A DNA stretch of 64,000 bases from Paratrimastix pyriformis (lineage: Eukaryota > Preaxostyla > Paratrimastigidae). Below, one piece after another: positions 1-14,142 of this stretch (position 1 is its first letter; each line of letters begins with the position of its first letter). The DNA lies in assembly GCA_027972325.1 (NCBI GenBank), contig JAPMOS010000045.1, positions 124,001 to 188,000 of the forward strand, in the 5' to 3' direction. The position numbers and the translations under genes were made by a program. The notes under the pieces are model-generated. The model saw only the letters and a program-made list of their open reading frames with translations. It was not told the origin of the DNA and made no database searches.

Positions 1-3000
1 CGACCAGTGGCAGTCGGCTCTGGTGCATGAGCGGCAGTCCTGCAGGGTGGCGCAGTCGGCGGTCCGCGGGCACTCGGCCTGGCGCGCCTTGAGGCAACCC
101 GGGCAGCTCTGCGCATCCGCGGCCCCCCAGGGGCGACACCCCGCTTGAAGGGGAAGATCCCAGGATGGCGGTGGCGGTATGGACCCGCAGACTTCACCGG
201 GGGCATGCAGACATGCAGGAATCATGCAACCGTGCGAACGTTGCGGATCTGCCGAGATGCGGGCAACACACAGGCCCCGCACAGAGACAGGCAAGGGAAG
301 GAGGTGCGCGTGGACATCACCCAGGGGTGGTGATGACGCATGCTAGGAGGCGGGTGGGGATGGCGTGGGGGCCCTGGATCCGCAGCCCGCATACACTGGG
401 TGGCATGAAGCGGACCTGGGCGCCACAGACAGCCAGATCGCCCACCAGAGATAGACGCACAGACGCGCACACACAACGGGTGGCATCATGAAGCGGACCT
501 GGGCGCCACAGAGGGCCCCCGTTGTGGCGTCGGCCTCCATGCAGCGCCGGGTTGCCCCGCACCAGCTGCCCCCCACCCCACCCACCCATGGGGTGATATC
601 CCCGCCCGGCATCATGTGAGCAGATCAACCAAGGCAAGGGGCCACGGGGGGGGGGGGGGATACTCCCCATGGGGGGCCATCGACCAGGACCGGAGACATC
701 GTGCGCCCGGAAGATATGGGCCATGGAAGGCGGAGCGGCGTGTACAAGGGTGTGGCGGATGTGGGGCGGGTATAACGGGTGTGTGTGTGTGGGGGGCAGG
801 GCGCAGACGCGCAGCCGGCGGTGGCGCAGTCGAGGCAGTTGGTCAGAGCGTCGCACTGGGCCACGGCTGGACACTCGTCCTCCCTGGATTCCACCCCCCG
901 CCCGCGCCCCACACCACCACCACCCACCCAGACAGGATGATCATATGGGCGCATGTGCACATGGGCGTGGGGAACGAGGGACTGCGGCGGCGGTGAGGCC
1001 AAGACCGTGCCCCCAATGCAGGAACCCCCTGGCCGGACCATCAAGCCCACATCACCCATCACCACGAAGGTGGGGCCGGGGGGATGCAGGCAAGGGAAGA
1101 TGAGGGGACGGACGAGGACTTGAGGCAGCCGGTGCAGTTGGCGGCCCCGCAGGTGGTGCCCGTCTGGTGGTCGAAGTCCAGGCAGGTTTGGGTGTCCCCG
1201 CACCACTTGCAGTGGTCTGCAGTCCCCGGGGGGGAGAGACACCACCGCCATCACCCGACGATCAGGCGATGAAGTCGTCAGAGGCCAAATCATTGGAGAT
1301 CGAGGGTGGCGATAGACCCCAGGGTGATAGCTCCCGCCAGTTGGTGTCATCCCTTCCGATCCGCCCTGTTGGGTCTACAGCACCCTGGGGTGTACATCAC
1401 CCCCTCCCTCATCCTCCTCCTCCCGGGGTCCTATCCGCCCATCCAGACTTTGGGTGCAGGCGGTGCAGCTATGCTGGTCGGCGCAGGTGGCCCGGAGGGG
1501 GCACTCGCTGAAGCGGGTCTTGGTGCACTGCGGGCAGAGGCCGCCCGTCCCCTCGCAGAAGCCCATGCTGGATGGGTCGTACTCGTGGCAGGTTTCCGTC
1601 GCCCCGCACTGGGGTGGATAGAGACGGGGGGGGGGTGGGGGGGGGGGGGGGGGGGGACAGACAGGGAGTATGTCGGCATGGACCCGAACGGAGGGCGGGG
1701 CGGGGCGGGGCGGGGCGGGGCGGGGCGGGGCGGGGCGGGGCGGGGCGTGGAGGGCAGCGGGCCCGAGAGGCGGAGCGGCGCGGCGGCGCGGATGGGGCGG
1801 GGCGGACCCACTCGCACATGGCCAGGGTGCAGCTCATGCAGTCGTGCAGCGCGCTGGTCCGATTCGCCCAGGGCCGCACAGCCACGAGCAGCAGCAGCAG
1901 CAGCACCATAACAGACAGACAGCACAGACAGCACAGACAGCACAGACAGCACAGACAGCACAGACAGCACAGACAGCACAGACAGCACAGACAGCACAGA
2001 CAGCACAGACAGCACAGACAGCACAGACAGCACAGACAGACAGACAGACAGACAGACACCCGCACGCACGCACGCAGCCGTAGAGCGGGAAGCGAAGTGA
2101 GGAGGCGGGACCGGGGCAATCCACCCCAAAACCAACCCGTGGGTGATGCGGGAGGGGGGGGGGGGGGGGGGGGTTTGGGTGATGTCGACATGCGGTTGGG
2201 GTCGGGGTGCGTCGATGGAGGGATGGGTGGTGGGTGTGCAAGAAGGGTGGTTATGGAAGCGGGGTGATGCCGACATGCAATTGGGGATGTTGATGGGGAT
2301 GGATGGGCAGGGGGGGGGGGGTATGGTGGCGGGGTGATGCCGACCTGCAGTTGGGGGTGTTGGGGCACATGTGCGGCTCGGCCCGGGCGCAGGCCCCGCA
2401 GGCGGCCCCACTGCAGACGGCGCTGGTGTTCAGGCTGACCTCCAGGCACCGCCTGACCACCGCCAGGGGGAGGCGGGGGGAGGGTGGCGAGACGACATGC
2501 GAAGGGGTGAGGAAGGCAAAAGGTGGCCGAGCAAGGGGGCGCCCGAGGAGACGGACTGGGACTGGCCGCACCAGAGGCAGCCCGACTCGGCGCATGCCCG
2601 GCACCCGTGCACGTCGCTGCACCGGACGGGCGCCACATTCCCGAGCAACGTGCGCACGGCGGCTGCCCCTGCGCCTGCCTCGGCCAGCAGCGAGGCGGCC
2701 GGGGGGCCGGACAGGTAGACGGGGTGGCTGGGGCACAGCGAGGCCGAGCCGGGGCCCACGGGGCACTGCTGGCAGGCCTGGGCGGCGGCCGGGACTTGGT
2801 CGGGCCGGCAGGCGAGGCCCGTGTGGGAGTCGGCCTCGAAGCAGGTCTCCATGTCCCCGCTGAGAAGGGGTGAAGGTGACGGGGGCGAAGATGACGGGGC
2901 GAAGGTGGCGGGGGGGCGGGGGGGAGGGGGGGGGGGGGGGGGGGGGGGGGACAACAAAGATCGTCAAGCAAGATGGCCACCTCGGCCCCGGGAATGCTGG

Positions 3001-3639
3001 CTGGTGGCTGGCGGGGGCGTGATTGGGAGTAACGGATGGGTCGGGAGGCGAGGCGAGGCGACCGACCACCACTTGCAGCCGCTCTGGGCGCACTGTAGAC
3101 ACGAGGTGAGGGCGGAGCAGTTGCCCACGACAGGGCACTCTGCGCGCAGGCCGGAGGTTGTGGAAAGTGCCCCAGTTGCAACGACAGGGGCGGCGGACCT
3201 GTTGGGGCGGTTCGCAGGCAGGCGCTGCACTCGTGACCGTCGCAGAGAGTCGCTTCGTCAGTATCGACAGGATGGCACGATTGGTCAGCGCCACACCATG
3301 CACATCCCGAGACGGTGCCTGCTCGGGGGGGGGGGGGGGGGGGGGATGACGCTACAATGCTGCAGGGGAGCAGGCGGACGGACAGGCATGACAGTCTGAA
3401 AGAATGGTACAGTTGGTCACCTTTGGACATTGAGTTGGATTCCGAAACCCGCAGAAAGAAGTGGGGCAAGAAAGGGAGCCGGAAACGCATGTCGATGTGG
3501 ACTCACACCACTTGCAGCTCGAGCTCGTGCAATTCTGGCATGATGAAAAAATATCGCAATTTACATCGAGATTTTGGCCTGGGTCGGCCAATGCCACACC
3601 CAAGAATAAAAAAATCGAAACAAGCGCGACACGATTCAT
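1..3639 (-). CDS. PSI-repeat (plexin-semaphorin-integrin type) cysteine-rich extracellular protein, 3' part missing
   Basis: The gene starts at the ATG at 3639 with a typical signal peptide ([18 protein letters not shown]) and runs off the left edge. Exon 1 (3384-3639) reads [13 protein letters not shown] then CKWC. Exon 2 (3199-3318) joins in phase and gives [12 protein letters not shown]. The exon beginning at 3139 gives [11 protein letters not shown]. Further exons near 2870-2560, 2450-2350, 1850-1800, 1610-1450, 1220-1110 and 860-800 repeat the pattern C-x5-7-C-x2-C-x5-C-x-W-C, and 1-120 still encodes [17 protein letters not shown]. This is the PSI cysteine knot, usually found in secreted or cell-surface proteins, so the product is probably extracellular. 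Donors include GTCCGT and GTCCGC. Introns carry poly-C (sense strand), a GGGGC repeat and a 9-bp repeat. The C-terminus, and so any membrane anchor, is not visible. The exact edges of the middle exons are approximate. Confidence 0.8.
397..522. repeat. tandem copy of an exon end with its donor, PSI-repeat gene
   Basis: On the minus strand the sequence TGTGGCGCCCAG|GTCCGCTT occurs twice (around 430-405 and 518-488), each followed by CATG and CCACCC. Both copies keep a usable GTCCGC donor. Confidence 0.75.
1686..1745. repeat. (GGGGC)n intronic repeat
   Basis: About ten copies of a GGGGC pentamer in an intron of the PSI-repeat gene (CCCCG on the sense strand). Confidence 0.9.
1911..2060. repeat. 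9-bp minisatellite (CAGACAGCA)n
   Basis: Roughly 14 near-perfect copies followed by (CAGA)n, in an intron of the PSI-repeat gene. Confidence 0.9.
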
Positions 3640-3692
3640 AGAGATAGCCAGGATCGCCCCACTGGCGCAATCGACACCTTGGGTTCGGAAGA
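3640..3692. promoter_or_regulatory. bidirectional promoter, PSI-repeat gene / CCDC25
   Basis: Only 53 bp separate the start codon of the minus-strand PSI-repeat gene (3639) from that of plus-strand CCDC25 (3693). Both promoters and 5' UTRs must share this space or overlap the coding regions. No TATA box is evident. Confidence 0.5.
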
Positions 3693-4517
3693 ATGGTGTT
3701 CTTTTTCGTTTCCTGTGGTCCGTTTTTTGTCCCTGTATCTGTGCCTCCGACATTTTTTACCTAGATTCTCGATTCTTCTATTATATGGGCCGTGACAAGT
3801 TCGAGAACGAGGACCTCATCAAATACGGCTGGCCTGAAGACATGTGGTCCGTATGCCTTTTTCGTTTTTATCATCTCTCCTTTCAAGGTTCCATGTTGAT
3901 GGGTTTTCTTCTGCCCACGTTTATCTTCGTCCCAAGCCCGGCACTCCTCCCCCCACCATCGACACCCTCCCTCCGGAAATTCTCGAGGAGTGCTGCCAGC
4001 TGGTGAAGAACAACTCCATCGAAGGCAAAAAGGAGCAGTCAGTTTCCGTTTGCTGGACTCCCTGGGCAAACCTCCGCAAGGATGGCGGCATGGATGTTGG
4101 CCAGGTTGGCTTCCGGGACCAGCATCAGGTTTGTGTCTCACATCCGGCGCAACTACAACCCCAGGGCGGACCACATCTAGGTTCGGCACCGCCGAGTGGA
4201 GCGGAATCGCGATATCGTGAAGCGTGTCGAGGCCACTCGCGAGGAACGGCAGGTGAGTGTTGCTGCGGAGCGCAGTGCCCGCGACCGCGAGGAGCGCCGC
4301 AAGCAAACGGAGGCCCGACTGCTTCAGGTCTTTTCTCCGTCTTTCTGCCCCAATATCCCTCCGGCTTTCCCAGGCCCAACGCGACCAACAAGAGAAAGAG
4401 GAGGCCGAACGGCAACGTGAGGTTCGCGAGTATCGCTCGCTCATGACCGAGGAGAACATGCACAGTAACCAGGAGCAGCGGATGACTGCCAAGCAGTTCG
4501 AGGATAGCTTCATGTGA
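3693..4517 (+). CDS. CCDC25: CCDC25 family protein (NFACT-R domain, DUF814)
   Basis: Five exons (3693-3717, 3765-3846, 3888-4128, 4181-4327, 4374-4517) splice in phase to a 212-residue protein, close to human CCDC25 (208). Diagnostic stretches are [21 protein letters not shown], then [14 protein letters not shown] across the second junction, VGQVGF, and a charged coiled coil ending AKQFEDSFM. The first exon encodes MVFFFVSC, matching the family N-terminus MVFYF. The fold is the NFACT-R RNA-binding module. Human CCDC25 has been described as a membrane sensor of extracellular DNA, but in protists the role is unknown. Donors are GTCCGT, GTCCGT, GTTTGT and GTCTTT. Introns are only 41-52 nt. The gene is followed 120 bp later by the proposed CDC48 start on the same strand. 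Confidence 0.93.
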
Positions 4518-4636
4518 TCGGATTTATTGTTTTTTTTCTCGCTAACAATGAACAAGCTCGGACTTGTCAAATACTTGTTGTCTTCAGAGATTCAATTTAA
4601 AGCGTGCAGGGTGAGTCTGGCGCCCATCGGACCCGC

Positions 4637-8013
<3,377 letters not shown>

Positions 8014-8154
8014 GCGGGGCCCCTCTGCTCGCTTTCGTTTTTTTGCGTATCCCTTTTTTGCACAGCCTTGATTTTTTGTACATTGAGACCACAAATGCGA
8101 GCTCTTCGTTTTTGTGCAACAACAGGACCCGCCTGTTTGAGCATTTGGGCCATG

Positions 8155-8895
8155 TTACAACGCGGGGTCCTGGGCAGGGGCGGAGGGACCGCGTCTCTCG
8201 AGCAGGTGCTGCATCAGAGCGGATCCATCCGGCGAGGTGATAACCCCCGAGGCAATGGTCGAGTTATAGAAGGTATCCAGGCGTCGGTGTTGGGCTGTGG
8301 CGGTCCGGTCAAAACAGCCGGGGGTGTGGCAGCGAGCGAACTTCTTTTTTGCGGGCAGACCATCTTCGTATTCGGAGGCCTGGCAGCACATTTCGAGCTT
8401 GTCCAGCTCGTGGACAAACTTCGACTCTGGGGTTGCGGCAGTCTGGAGGACAGGAGTGTTCAGCGAGTCGGGTGCGGGGGAAGGAAGACCTCATACTCCA
8501 CGAAAAGGTTGAGCAGCTCGTCTCCGTTCTCTTTTGGAAGCAAACTGCACATCTCAGCAAAAGCCTTTTGCTCTGCTTGTGATTTGGCCGCAGGGTCGGG
8601 GATCTGGGAGGGGGTCAGGTCACCGATGACGGATTCGGCGAGATCGTGAATCAGTCCCATCTTAACACAATGATCCTTGTTCACACCGGACGGGCAAAGG
8701 ATCATAGCCATCAGAGCGGTCCGCCAACAGTGGCTCGAAACCGCCTCGGGGTTCTGGATGTGATTATGGACCCACCCAGTCCGAGGTAGTGTCTGGGGTG
8801 CGATACTATCGATGTGAGCGGCAGAATTCGATGTGGGAACAGACCTTCAAACGGGTGGCAATGGCAAAGAACTGCCGGAGGCTCTCTGGATTCAT
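8155..8895 (-). CDS. HDDC2: HD-domain 5'-deoxynucleotidase, HDDC2/YfbR family
   Basis: Three exons (8845-8895, 8490-8792, 8442-8155) give 213 residues, against about 204 in human HDDC2. The family hydrolyses deoxyribonucleoside 5'-monophosphates using a metal bound by an HD motif. Visible are the substrate-binding stretch RTGWVHNHIQNPEAVSSH, the LIHDLAESVIGDLTP block with the catalytic His-Asp pair, KFVHELDKLEMCCQASEYE, and a C-terminal helix. An insert of about 25 residues after SEYED (GLPAKKKFARCHTPGCF, positions about 8360-8300) is not typical. Donors are GTCTGT and GTCTTC. The gene is convergent with CDC48 (141 bp between stops) and divergent from the F-box gene, with only 30 bp between start codons. 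It may contribute to dNMP turnover together with the thymidine kinase at 38.8 kb, but that link is inference. Confidence 0.9.
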
Positions 8896-8925
8896 GTCGC
8901 CTGCAGCGCCTTTTTGTCAAACTCA
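8896..8925. promoter_or_regulatory. bidirectional promoter, HDDC2-like / F-box-LRR gene
   Basis: Just 30 bp lie between the HDDC2-like ATG (8895, minus) and the proposed F-box gene ATG (8926, plus). This is the tightest divergent pair in the window. Transcription of at least one gene must start inside the other's coding region. Confidence 0.45.
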
Positions 8926-11264
8926 ATGGTGCGTTGACTCTTGCTCCGCGGTTTCGTGACTTTCTCTTTTAGTTCGAGTTAACAGATCTCCCCGAAGAGC
9001 TTATCAACGAAATTCTCGTCTCGGACCCCACCGTCGCTGCTCACATCATATTCTCATCGGTTTCCCATCACTGGCGTCAAATGCTCAGGAACCGCCGGCA
9101 ACTCACAACATTTGGAAACACCATTGTTGGCGTCAACGTTGTCCCGCTTTTCTGCGGGGAGGGTCTCAAGATTGTGCCGCCCGATCTGCTGACCCTAATC
9201 CTGGCACCGCTCCAGGAATTGGAGGTCCTCGTTCTCGAGAACCTTCGTCTATTCATCAAGGAGAGGTATGCCTTTGATTCCGTTGCGTGGCTCCAAAAGA
9301 CTTTTGGAAACCTGCGAAATGTGCGCCGGCTCGGATTGCGCCGGACCGATGCGATCTCGCCCGTCTTTCAGAACGGCTTGCAGCGCGCGAAGATCTTCCC
9401 CAACCTGGAGTGTCTCCAGTGCGACTTCCCAATGGAATTCTGGCTCCTTGCCATGCGCTTTCCCCTGCTGGTCTCCCTCACCCTGGCACCTGACAGGACC
9501 AGCTTCGACGACATGCCCACCTCCTGCCTGCCCAACCTGCGCGAGCTGGCTATGCAGCAGTTCCGGTGGGACAGTCCAATCTCCCCCACCGCGGAGTTGG
9601 GTCGCTGGGCGCGCGCCTTGCACCACCTCGAGCTGGTCGGCTTCTCCGATGGGGTGGCGGAGGCCCTGGCCGAGGCCCACTCACTCGGCGCGCTCCATAT
9701 CAGCGGGGTCCACTGCACTGATACAGTCCTGGCCACGTTCCTGCTCCAGCGCCGGAACTTGCGATCGCTTTCCATCCATACCGCTGGGAAGGCGGTGGGG
9801 AGCGCCACTCTCAGGGCCATCGCCGCCCATCCGACCATCGCAGACCTGAACCTGGCCCAGTGCGAGGGCTTCCGCATCTGCGATCTGGTGGAGGTGCTCA
9901 AGTCGCTGGCCCCCCGGTTGGTGCGTTTCCTTGCCCCCCACCCGATGTCCGTCACCACGCTCCCCGACATCCGGCTGGTGGCTCCCCTGCTGGAGGATCT
10001 CGACCTGTCGGGGTGGTGGGCCGAGCGGGTCGACCTCACCCTGCCCCGTGCCGGCTCGGTCCACCTGGACGGCATCCGCGCGACCAGCCTTCGGCTCCAA
10101 GCCGACCAGCTGTCCGAGATCTGGGGCCTCGGCACGGCCCAGGTGGACTTCATCGAGCTGCAGTGCCCCCGCCTCGCCGCCCTCCGGCTGATGCCCGACG
10201 GAAGCACCACGAAAAAAGCTGCCTTGCGGGGCCTCTCCACGGCCGTGGACATGCCGGACCTGAAATGCCTCGCGTTGCCGCTCCTGCCCGATGACCAGAC
10301 CCTGTCCCTGCTGGCCGGGTGCCCCGCCCTCAGGGAGATCTACGCCCTGACCCTGGGTCGGACCCACTCTCTGGCCACCCTGCTGCGGCTGCTGCCCGCT
10401 ACCCTGACCAGTCTCGAGCTGACCCTGATCTGCCCGCTGCCCTCCGGCGGCGACGACGACGGGGCGGCCCGGCTGGCGCTGCCCAAGCGGCTGACCAACT
10501 TCTACCTGCGCTTCATCAAGGACCTCCCGGAGGATGAGGGCGGTGCGCCGGTGACCCTAGTCGTGGAGGCCCCTCAGCTGGCCCAGTTCTTCATGCGGCG
10601 GGGCCCCGTGACCCGGCTGGTCCTGCGCAGCCAGGCCCTGGCAAACTTGCGCCTGGACAAGTGCGCCTGCCTGCAGGACGTGGCCCTGCCCGGGCCCCTG
10701 GTGGAGCTCCAGTGTGCGGGCTGCCGGCCGGACTGCATCGGCCCATTGCTCGCCCAGGCGGCCGGCCCGACCCTGGCGGTGGTGCGCCTGGGCGGGTGGG
10801 CGCCTCCGGGGGCACTCCTCGACCCGGCCGAGGGCGCGGCGTGGTGTCGACTGCCCCCCGGGCTGGATGGCCTCCACACCCTGGAACTGACCCGGTTCGG
10901 CTGGCCCCGGCTGTGTCTGGGGCCCACCCGGGACGCCCCGGCCCGCGCCTACCCGGCCCTGACGAGCCTGCGGGTACTCAACTCGACCGGGCCGCACACC
11001 GTCGACCTGCGCGGGTGCCCCGCCCTGGACACGATGGCCTTCGAGAGCTGCCCCGCCCTGACCGAGTTTCTGGTGCCGCCCGGCGGCCTGCCCAGCCTGA
11101 CCAGCGCCCGGTTCGTGAGCTGCCCCGAGCTGAGCAACGCGGTCAAGATGACTCTGGGGTACCAGCCTCTCATGCCCCCGGACAAGTGCACTGTCTGCTT
11201 CGCGCGCCGGCCGGCCCCCGACCAGCGGTTCGGCGCAATCCTGGCCGCCGAGCTGGACGGGTAG
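8926..11264 (+). CDS. F-box / leucine-rich repeat-like protein
   Basis: A 2.3-kb exon (8973-11264) without introns encodes FELTDLPEELINEILV followed by SSVSHHWRQMLRNRR, an F-box signature, then about 700 residues of irregular leucine-rich repeats (for example LEVLVLENLRLF, LRNVRRLGLRR, LRVLNSTGPHTVDLRGCPAL). The proposed start is an ATG at 8926 directly followed by donor GTGCGT, so exon 1 would carry only the start codon and exon 2 joins at TTC in phase. That gives about 764 residues. F-box proteins recruit substrates to SCF ubiquitin ligases. The substrate is unknown. GC content and codon bias rise steeply toward the 3' half. The gene resembles the minus-strand gene at 46.3-48.7 kb in plan. 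The alternative first ATG inside exon 2 (9081) would lose the F-box, so I prefer the spliced start. Confidence 0.75.
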
Positions 11265-11646
11265 GGTGGCGGGGCCCACCAACCGCCTCCTCCCCTCCCT
11301 CCTCCCCCTTCCCTCCCCCTCTCCCCCTTCCCTCCTCGCGGTGTGATGCTAAGTTCCGAGTGGACGAGCGGTGCCCATCTTGCGGGATTGTATGGGCAAC
11401 GGAGATGTCAGAAAGGGGAGAGGAGGGGAGAGGCAGACGGCCCCGGATGGGAAGGAGAGCAGGGTAGGGGTGGGGGAGTGGGAGGGTCGGAATTGGGGTG
11501 AGGCGGCGGTGGATCGTACCGGAGGTGAGGCAGCCCGTCATGGCAGTGAGACCATCCCCCGGCAGGGGCCGGGGGCCACGGCTCAGAGGGGCCCACCCCC
11601 GGCCGGAGGGGAAGCAGCCCGCCAGGGCAGCGGAGACCATCCCTCC
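11265..11646. other. convergent intergenic region
   Basis: Space between the stop codons of two converging genes. It holds a CT-rich tract (11280-11340) and purine-rich sequence (11400-11490). I see no gene. It should contain both 3' UTRs, but I recognise no clear polyadenylation hexamer. Confidence 0.6.
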
Positions 11647-14108
11647 TCAGAGGGACCCGTACGCGGCCGGGGGCAGCGGGGCCGGCAGGGCGGCCACTGT
11701 CATGGCGCCTGGGGCCTCCAGCGAGCCCTCGCCCACCGTCCCGTAGGCCGATTGGCGAATGGACGGCTACTCGGACCCCCCACACGCACACACCACCCAG
11801 GAAGCGGAGCGGGTGAGGCAGACGGGGGGGGGGGGGGGGATGGCAGCATTGCCCACGCTCCCTATCCACCGATCATCCTCATCCAATCGCCCACACCGCC
11901 AAGAAGGGAACCGATGCAGACAGAGGGGGAGACAGCATGCACGGCGATGATGGAGGGATGCTGGCAGCACGTGGGGGGATGGTGACAGCATGGAGGAGGA
12001 GGAGGAGGAGGAAGAGGAGGAGGAGGAGGAGGAGGAGGAGGAGGAGGAGGAGGAGGAGGAGGAGGAGGAGGAGGAGGATGACAGCATGGGGGGGTAAGTC
12101 GACGCACCCTAAAGCATGCGATGGCGGTCTCGACCAGGGGCAGTATCCGCCATCCCCTGACGCCCTGGCGGTAGTTGCGCAGGGCGAAGGCCCCGTAGGC
12201 GAGCAGCACCAGGGACAGCCAGACCGCCACCACCACCGTCAGCAGCAGCGACCCCGTGGCCGGCTGGGTCCACGGGCCCTTGGGAGGGGGGGGGGGGGGG
12301 GGACGCGGTGTGAGTGAGGGCCAGAGAATGGGGCTGGGAAGGCATTCGCGAGGGGGCATCGATGCGCTTGAGGGGCGGGGCATGAACGGGCGATGGTGAA
12401 AGCGGAGGGACCCGGGGTTGGGTCATGGGACCCCAGTGGGAGTCGGGTGGTGGCACAGAACCCGCGGGATGCAGACTGAGGCGGCGGGGGTGGACGGGTG
12501 GGTCTAGAACCCGGGGGGGATGCAGACCGAGGCAGGTCATGGGACCCGGCTGGGGTGGGGTGGGCGGGTGGGGTCTAGAACCCGGGGGAGATGCAGACCG
12601 AGGCAAGTCTTCAGGAAGCCGATCCTGAGGGGCTGGTAGCCGGCCACCTCCATGCGCAGCGTGACCAGGGCCGTCCCGCTGGTGCTGCAGACGGCCTCCA
12701 CGTCCATCTCGAGCGGCGTGTCCTGCGCGCACAGACACACGGACGCCACGGGGGCACAGATAGACGAACACGGGCGAATGCGCAGACACACAGACAGATA
12801 GACAGCACGGGCAGACAGCACGGGCAGACAGCACAGCACAGCACAGCACAGCACAGCACAGCACAGCACAGCACAGCACAGCACAGCACAGCACAGCACA
12901 GCACAGCACAGCACAGCACAGCACAGCACGGGCAGAGAGCACAGCACAGCACAGCACAGCACAGCACGGGCAGAGAGCACAGCACAGGCAGCACAAAGAG
13001 CACAGACGCCGCGGTTGGGCATGAGCTGAGTGTGCGGGGGGAATGGAGGGGAGTGGACGAGAATGAGGGCGTGGGCCTAGTGCCGACCTGGTAAATGGCG
13101 CCCCCCCTGGATGGGGTGGCGGGCAGAGCCACATCCTCCCGGGTGGTGGCCAGGAGGGGGGCCCCCAGGGTATAGGATTGAGCCCCCCCCCCCCCCCCCC
13201 CCAATCACACAAAATGGCGCGTGGCAAGCAAAAAGAGGGGCACCGAGCGTGAGAGGCGGGATCAGTGGCCACACAGGGTGGGCGGTGGGGGGACGGGATG
13301 CTGACAGACGACCGCTGGTGCGGAGGGAGAGGTGGAGGGCGGGGGTGTTCTGGGGCAGGACGTAGGTCGGGGCATCCGGGGAGAAAGCGGCCTGGACAAC
13401 CCCGTTCACCACCACCTCGGCGGTGGCAGCCGAGAGGCCGACTTGGAGAGAGCCTGGAAGAGCGGCGGTGGGTGGTGATGCGTGCCCTGGGGATAGCGAC
13501 CACTCGAACAGACCAGGGAGACGCAGGGTCTGAGGGGGGCATTGCGCGGCGACAACCAAGGTCGGTTCGCATTGTGGCCACCCGGCGACACCACAGATGC
13601 AGAAGGGCTGCTCGGCGGTGGGTACACAACCGCCGGTGGCATAGTCAGACGGGCAGGCACCACACGCAATGTCGACCGTGGTGGTGCGGCCATCTGGCAT
13701 ATGTTGACAGGGGGAACTCTGTGAACCCGACGAAAAGGTCATTTGAAACGTGGTCATATTCGCTGAAGACAGTGGAGCTGTGTGAAGTGACGGTCAAGAG
13801 CCAATCACGGACTTTTTCGGAACGATGTCATATCATGCCCAAAGTCCGTCCCCGGAACTTGACCAGGAACCCCGGTCCATCCCACAACAGCAGAGCAGAA
13901 GGAAAGATCGAAGGTAAGATTGGAGGCGGGATCGAAGAATCGGGAAGCGTTCGCGGAAGCAAATGCCGTAAAATCATATTGCCAATTCGTCTCCTCAACA
14001 ATGCACGATGACTGCGCAAGGACAGAGGAGACGACGGCCAAGAGGGGCAAAAGGAGCTGCACTGCGAAAAAGAGGGATAACGGGTAGAGCCAACGGGCAA
14101 ACTACACT
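11647..14108 (-). CDS. type I membrane protein with MRH/ATG27-like lumenal domain
   Basis: Signal peptide (MQLLLPLLAVVSSVLAQ), then a lumenal domain whose cysteine and aromatic spacing (CIVEETNWQYDF, LSFCSAVVGW, PCQHMPDGRTTTVDIACG, FLKTCL) resembles mannose-6-phosphate receptor homology/ATG27 domains. A hydrophobic segment (GSLLLTVVVAVWLSLVLLAYGAFALRN at 12278-12200) is followed by RQGVRGWRILP, like the membrane-proximal G-x-x-G-x-x-x-x-P of ATG27 and M6PR. A last exon (11647-11766) ends PAAYGSL, a possible YxxPhi endocytic sorting signal. A role in sorting between Golgi, endosomes or autophagosomes is inferred. Donor GTCCGT joins exon 13813-14061 to the next in phase. The start codon seems to be assembled by splicing: A at 14108 joined to TG at 14061. 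The junction between 12599 and 12278 is uncertain because the donor region is tandemly copied. Confidence 0.72.
12000..12078. repeat. (GAG)n microsatellite
   Basis: About 26 GAG/GGA triplets (CTC in the sense direction) inside the last intron of the MRH/ATG27-like gene. Confidence 0.9.
12455..12610. repeat. three tandem copies of a donor-containing segment, MRH/ATG27-like gene
   Basis: The minus-strand block TGCCTCGGTCTGCATC, followed by a CCCGGGTTCTAGACCC-like stretch, occurs near 12604, 12536 and 12480 with growing divergence. Each copy carries GTCTGCATC, the putative donor. Confidence 0.75.
12830..12968. repeat. (AGCAC)n microsatellite
   Basis: More than 20 copies of a 5-bp unit, interrupted once by GGGCAGAG, in an intron of the MRH/ATG27-like gene. 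Confidence 0.9.
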
Positions 14109-14142
14109 ATTCCGGTTTTCTGGCACTCACTTTGAACAACAG

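Noticed and set aside
1834-2411. Poly-(LSV)/(CAV) peptides encoded opposite the 9-bp repeat
   Set aside because: Intronic repeat of the PSI-repeat gene. The frame has no cysteine pattern or homology.
10557-11282. Minus-strand frames opposite the F-box/LRR gene
   Set aside because: Antisense shadows of a GC-rich exon; the plus strand carries the leucine-rich pattern and F-box.
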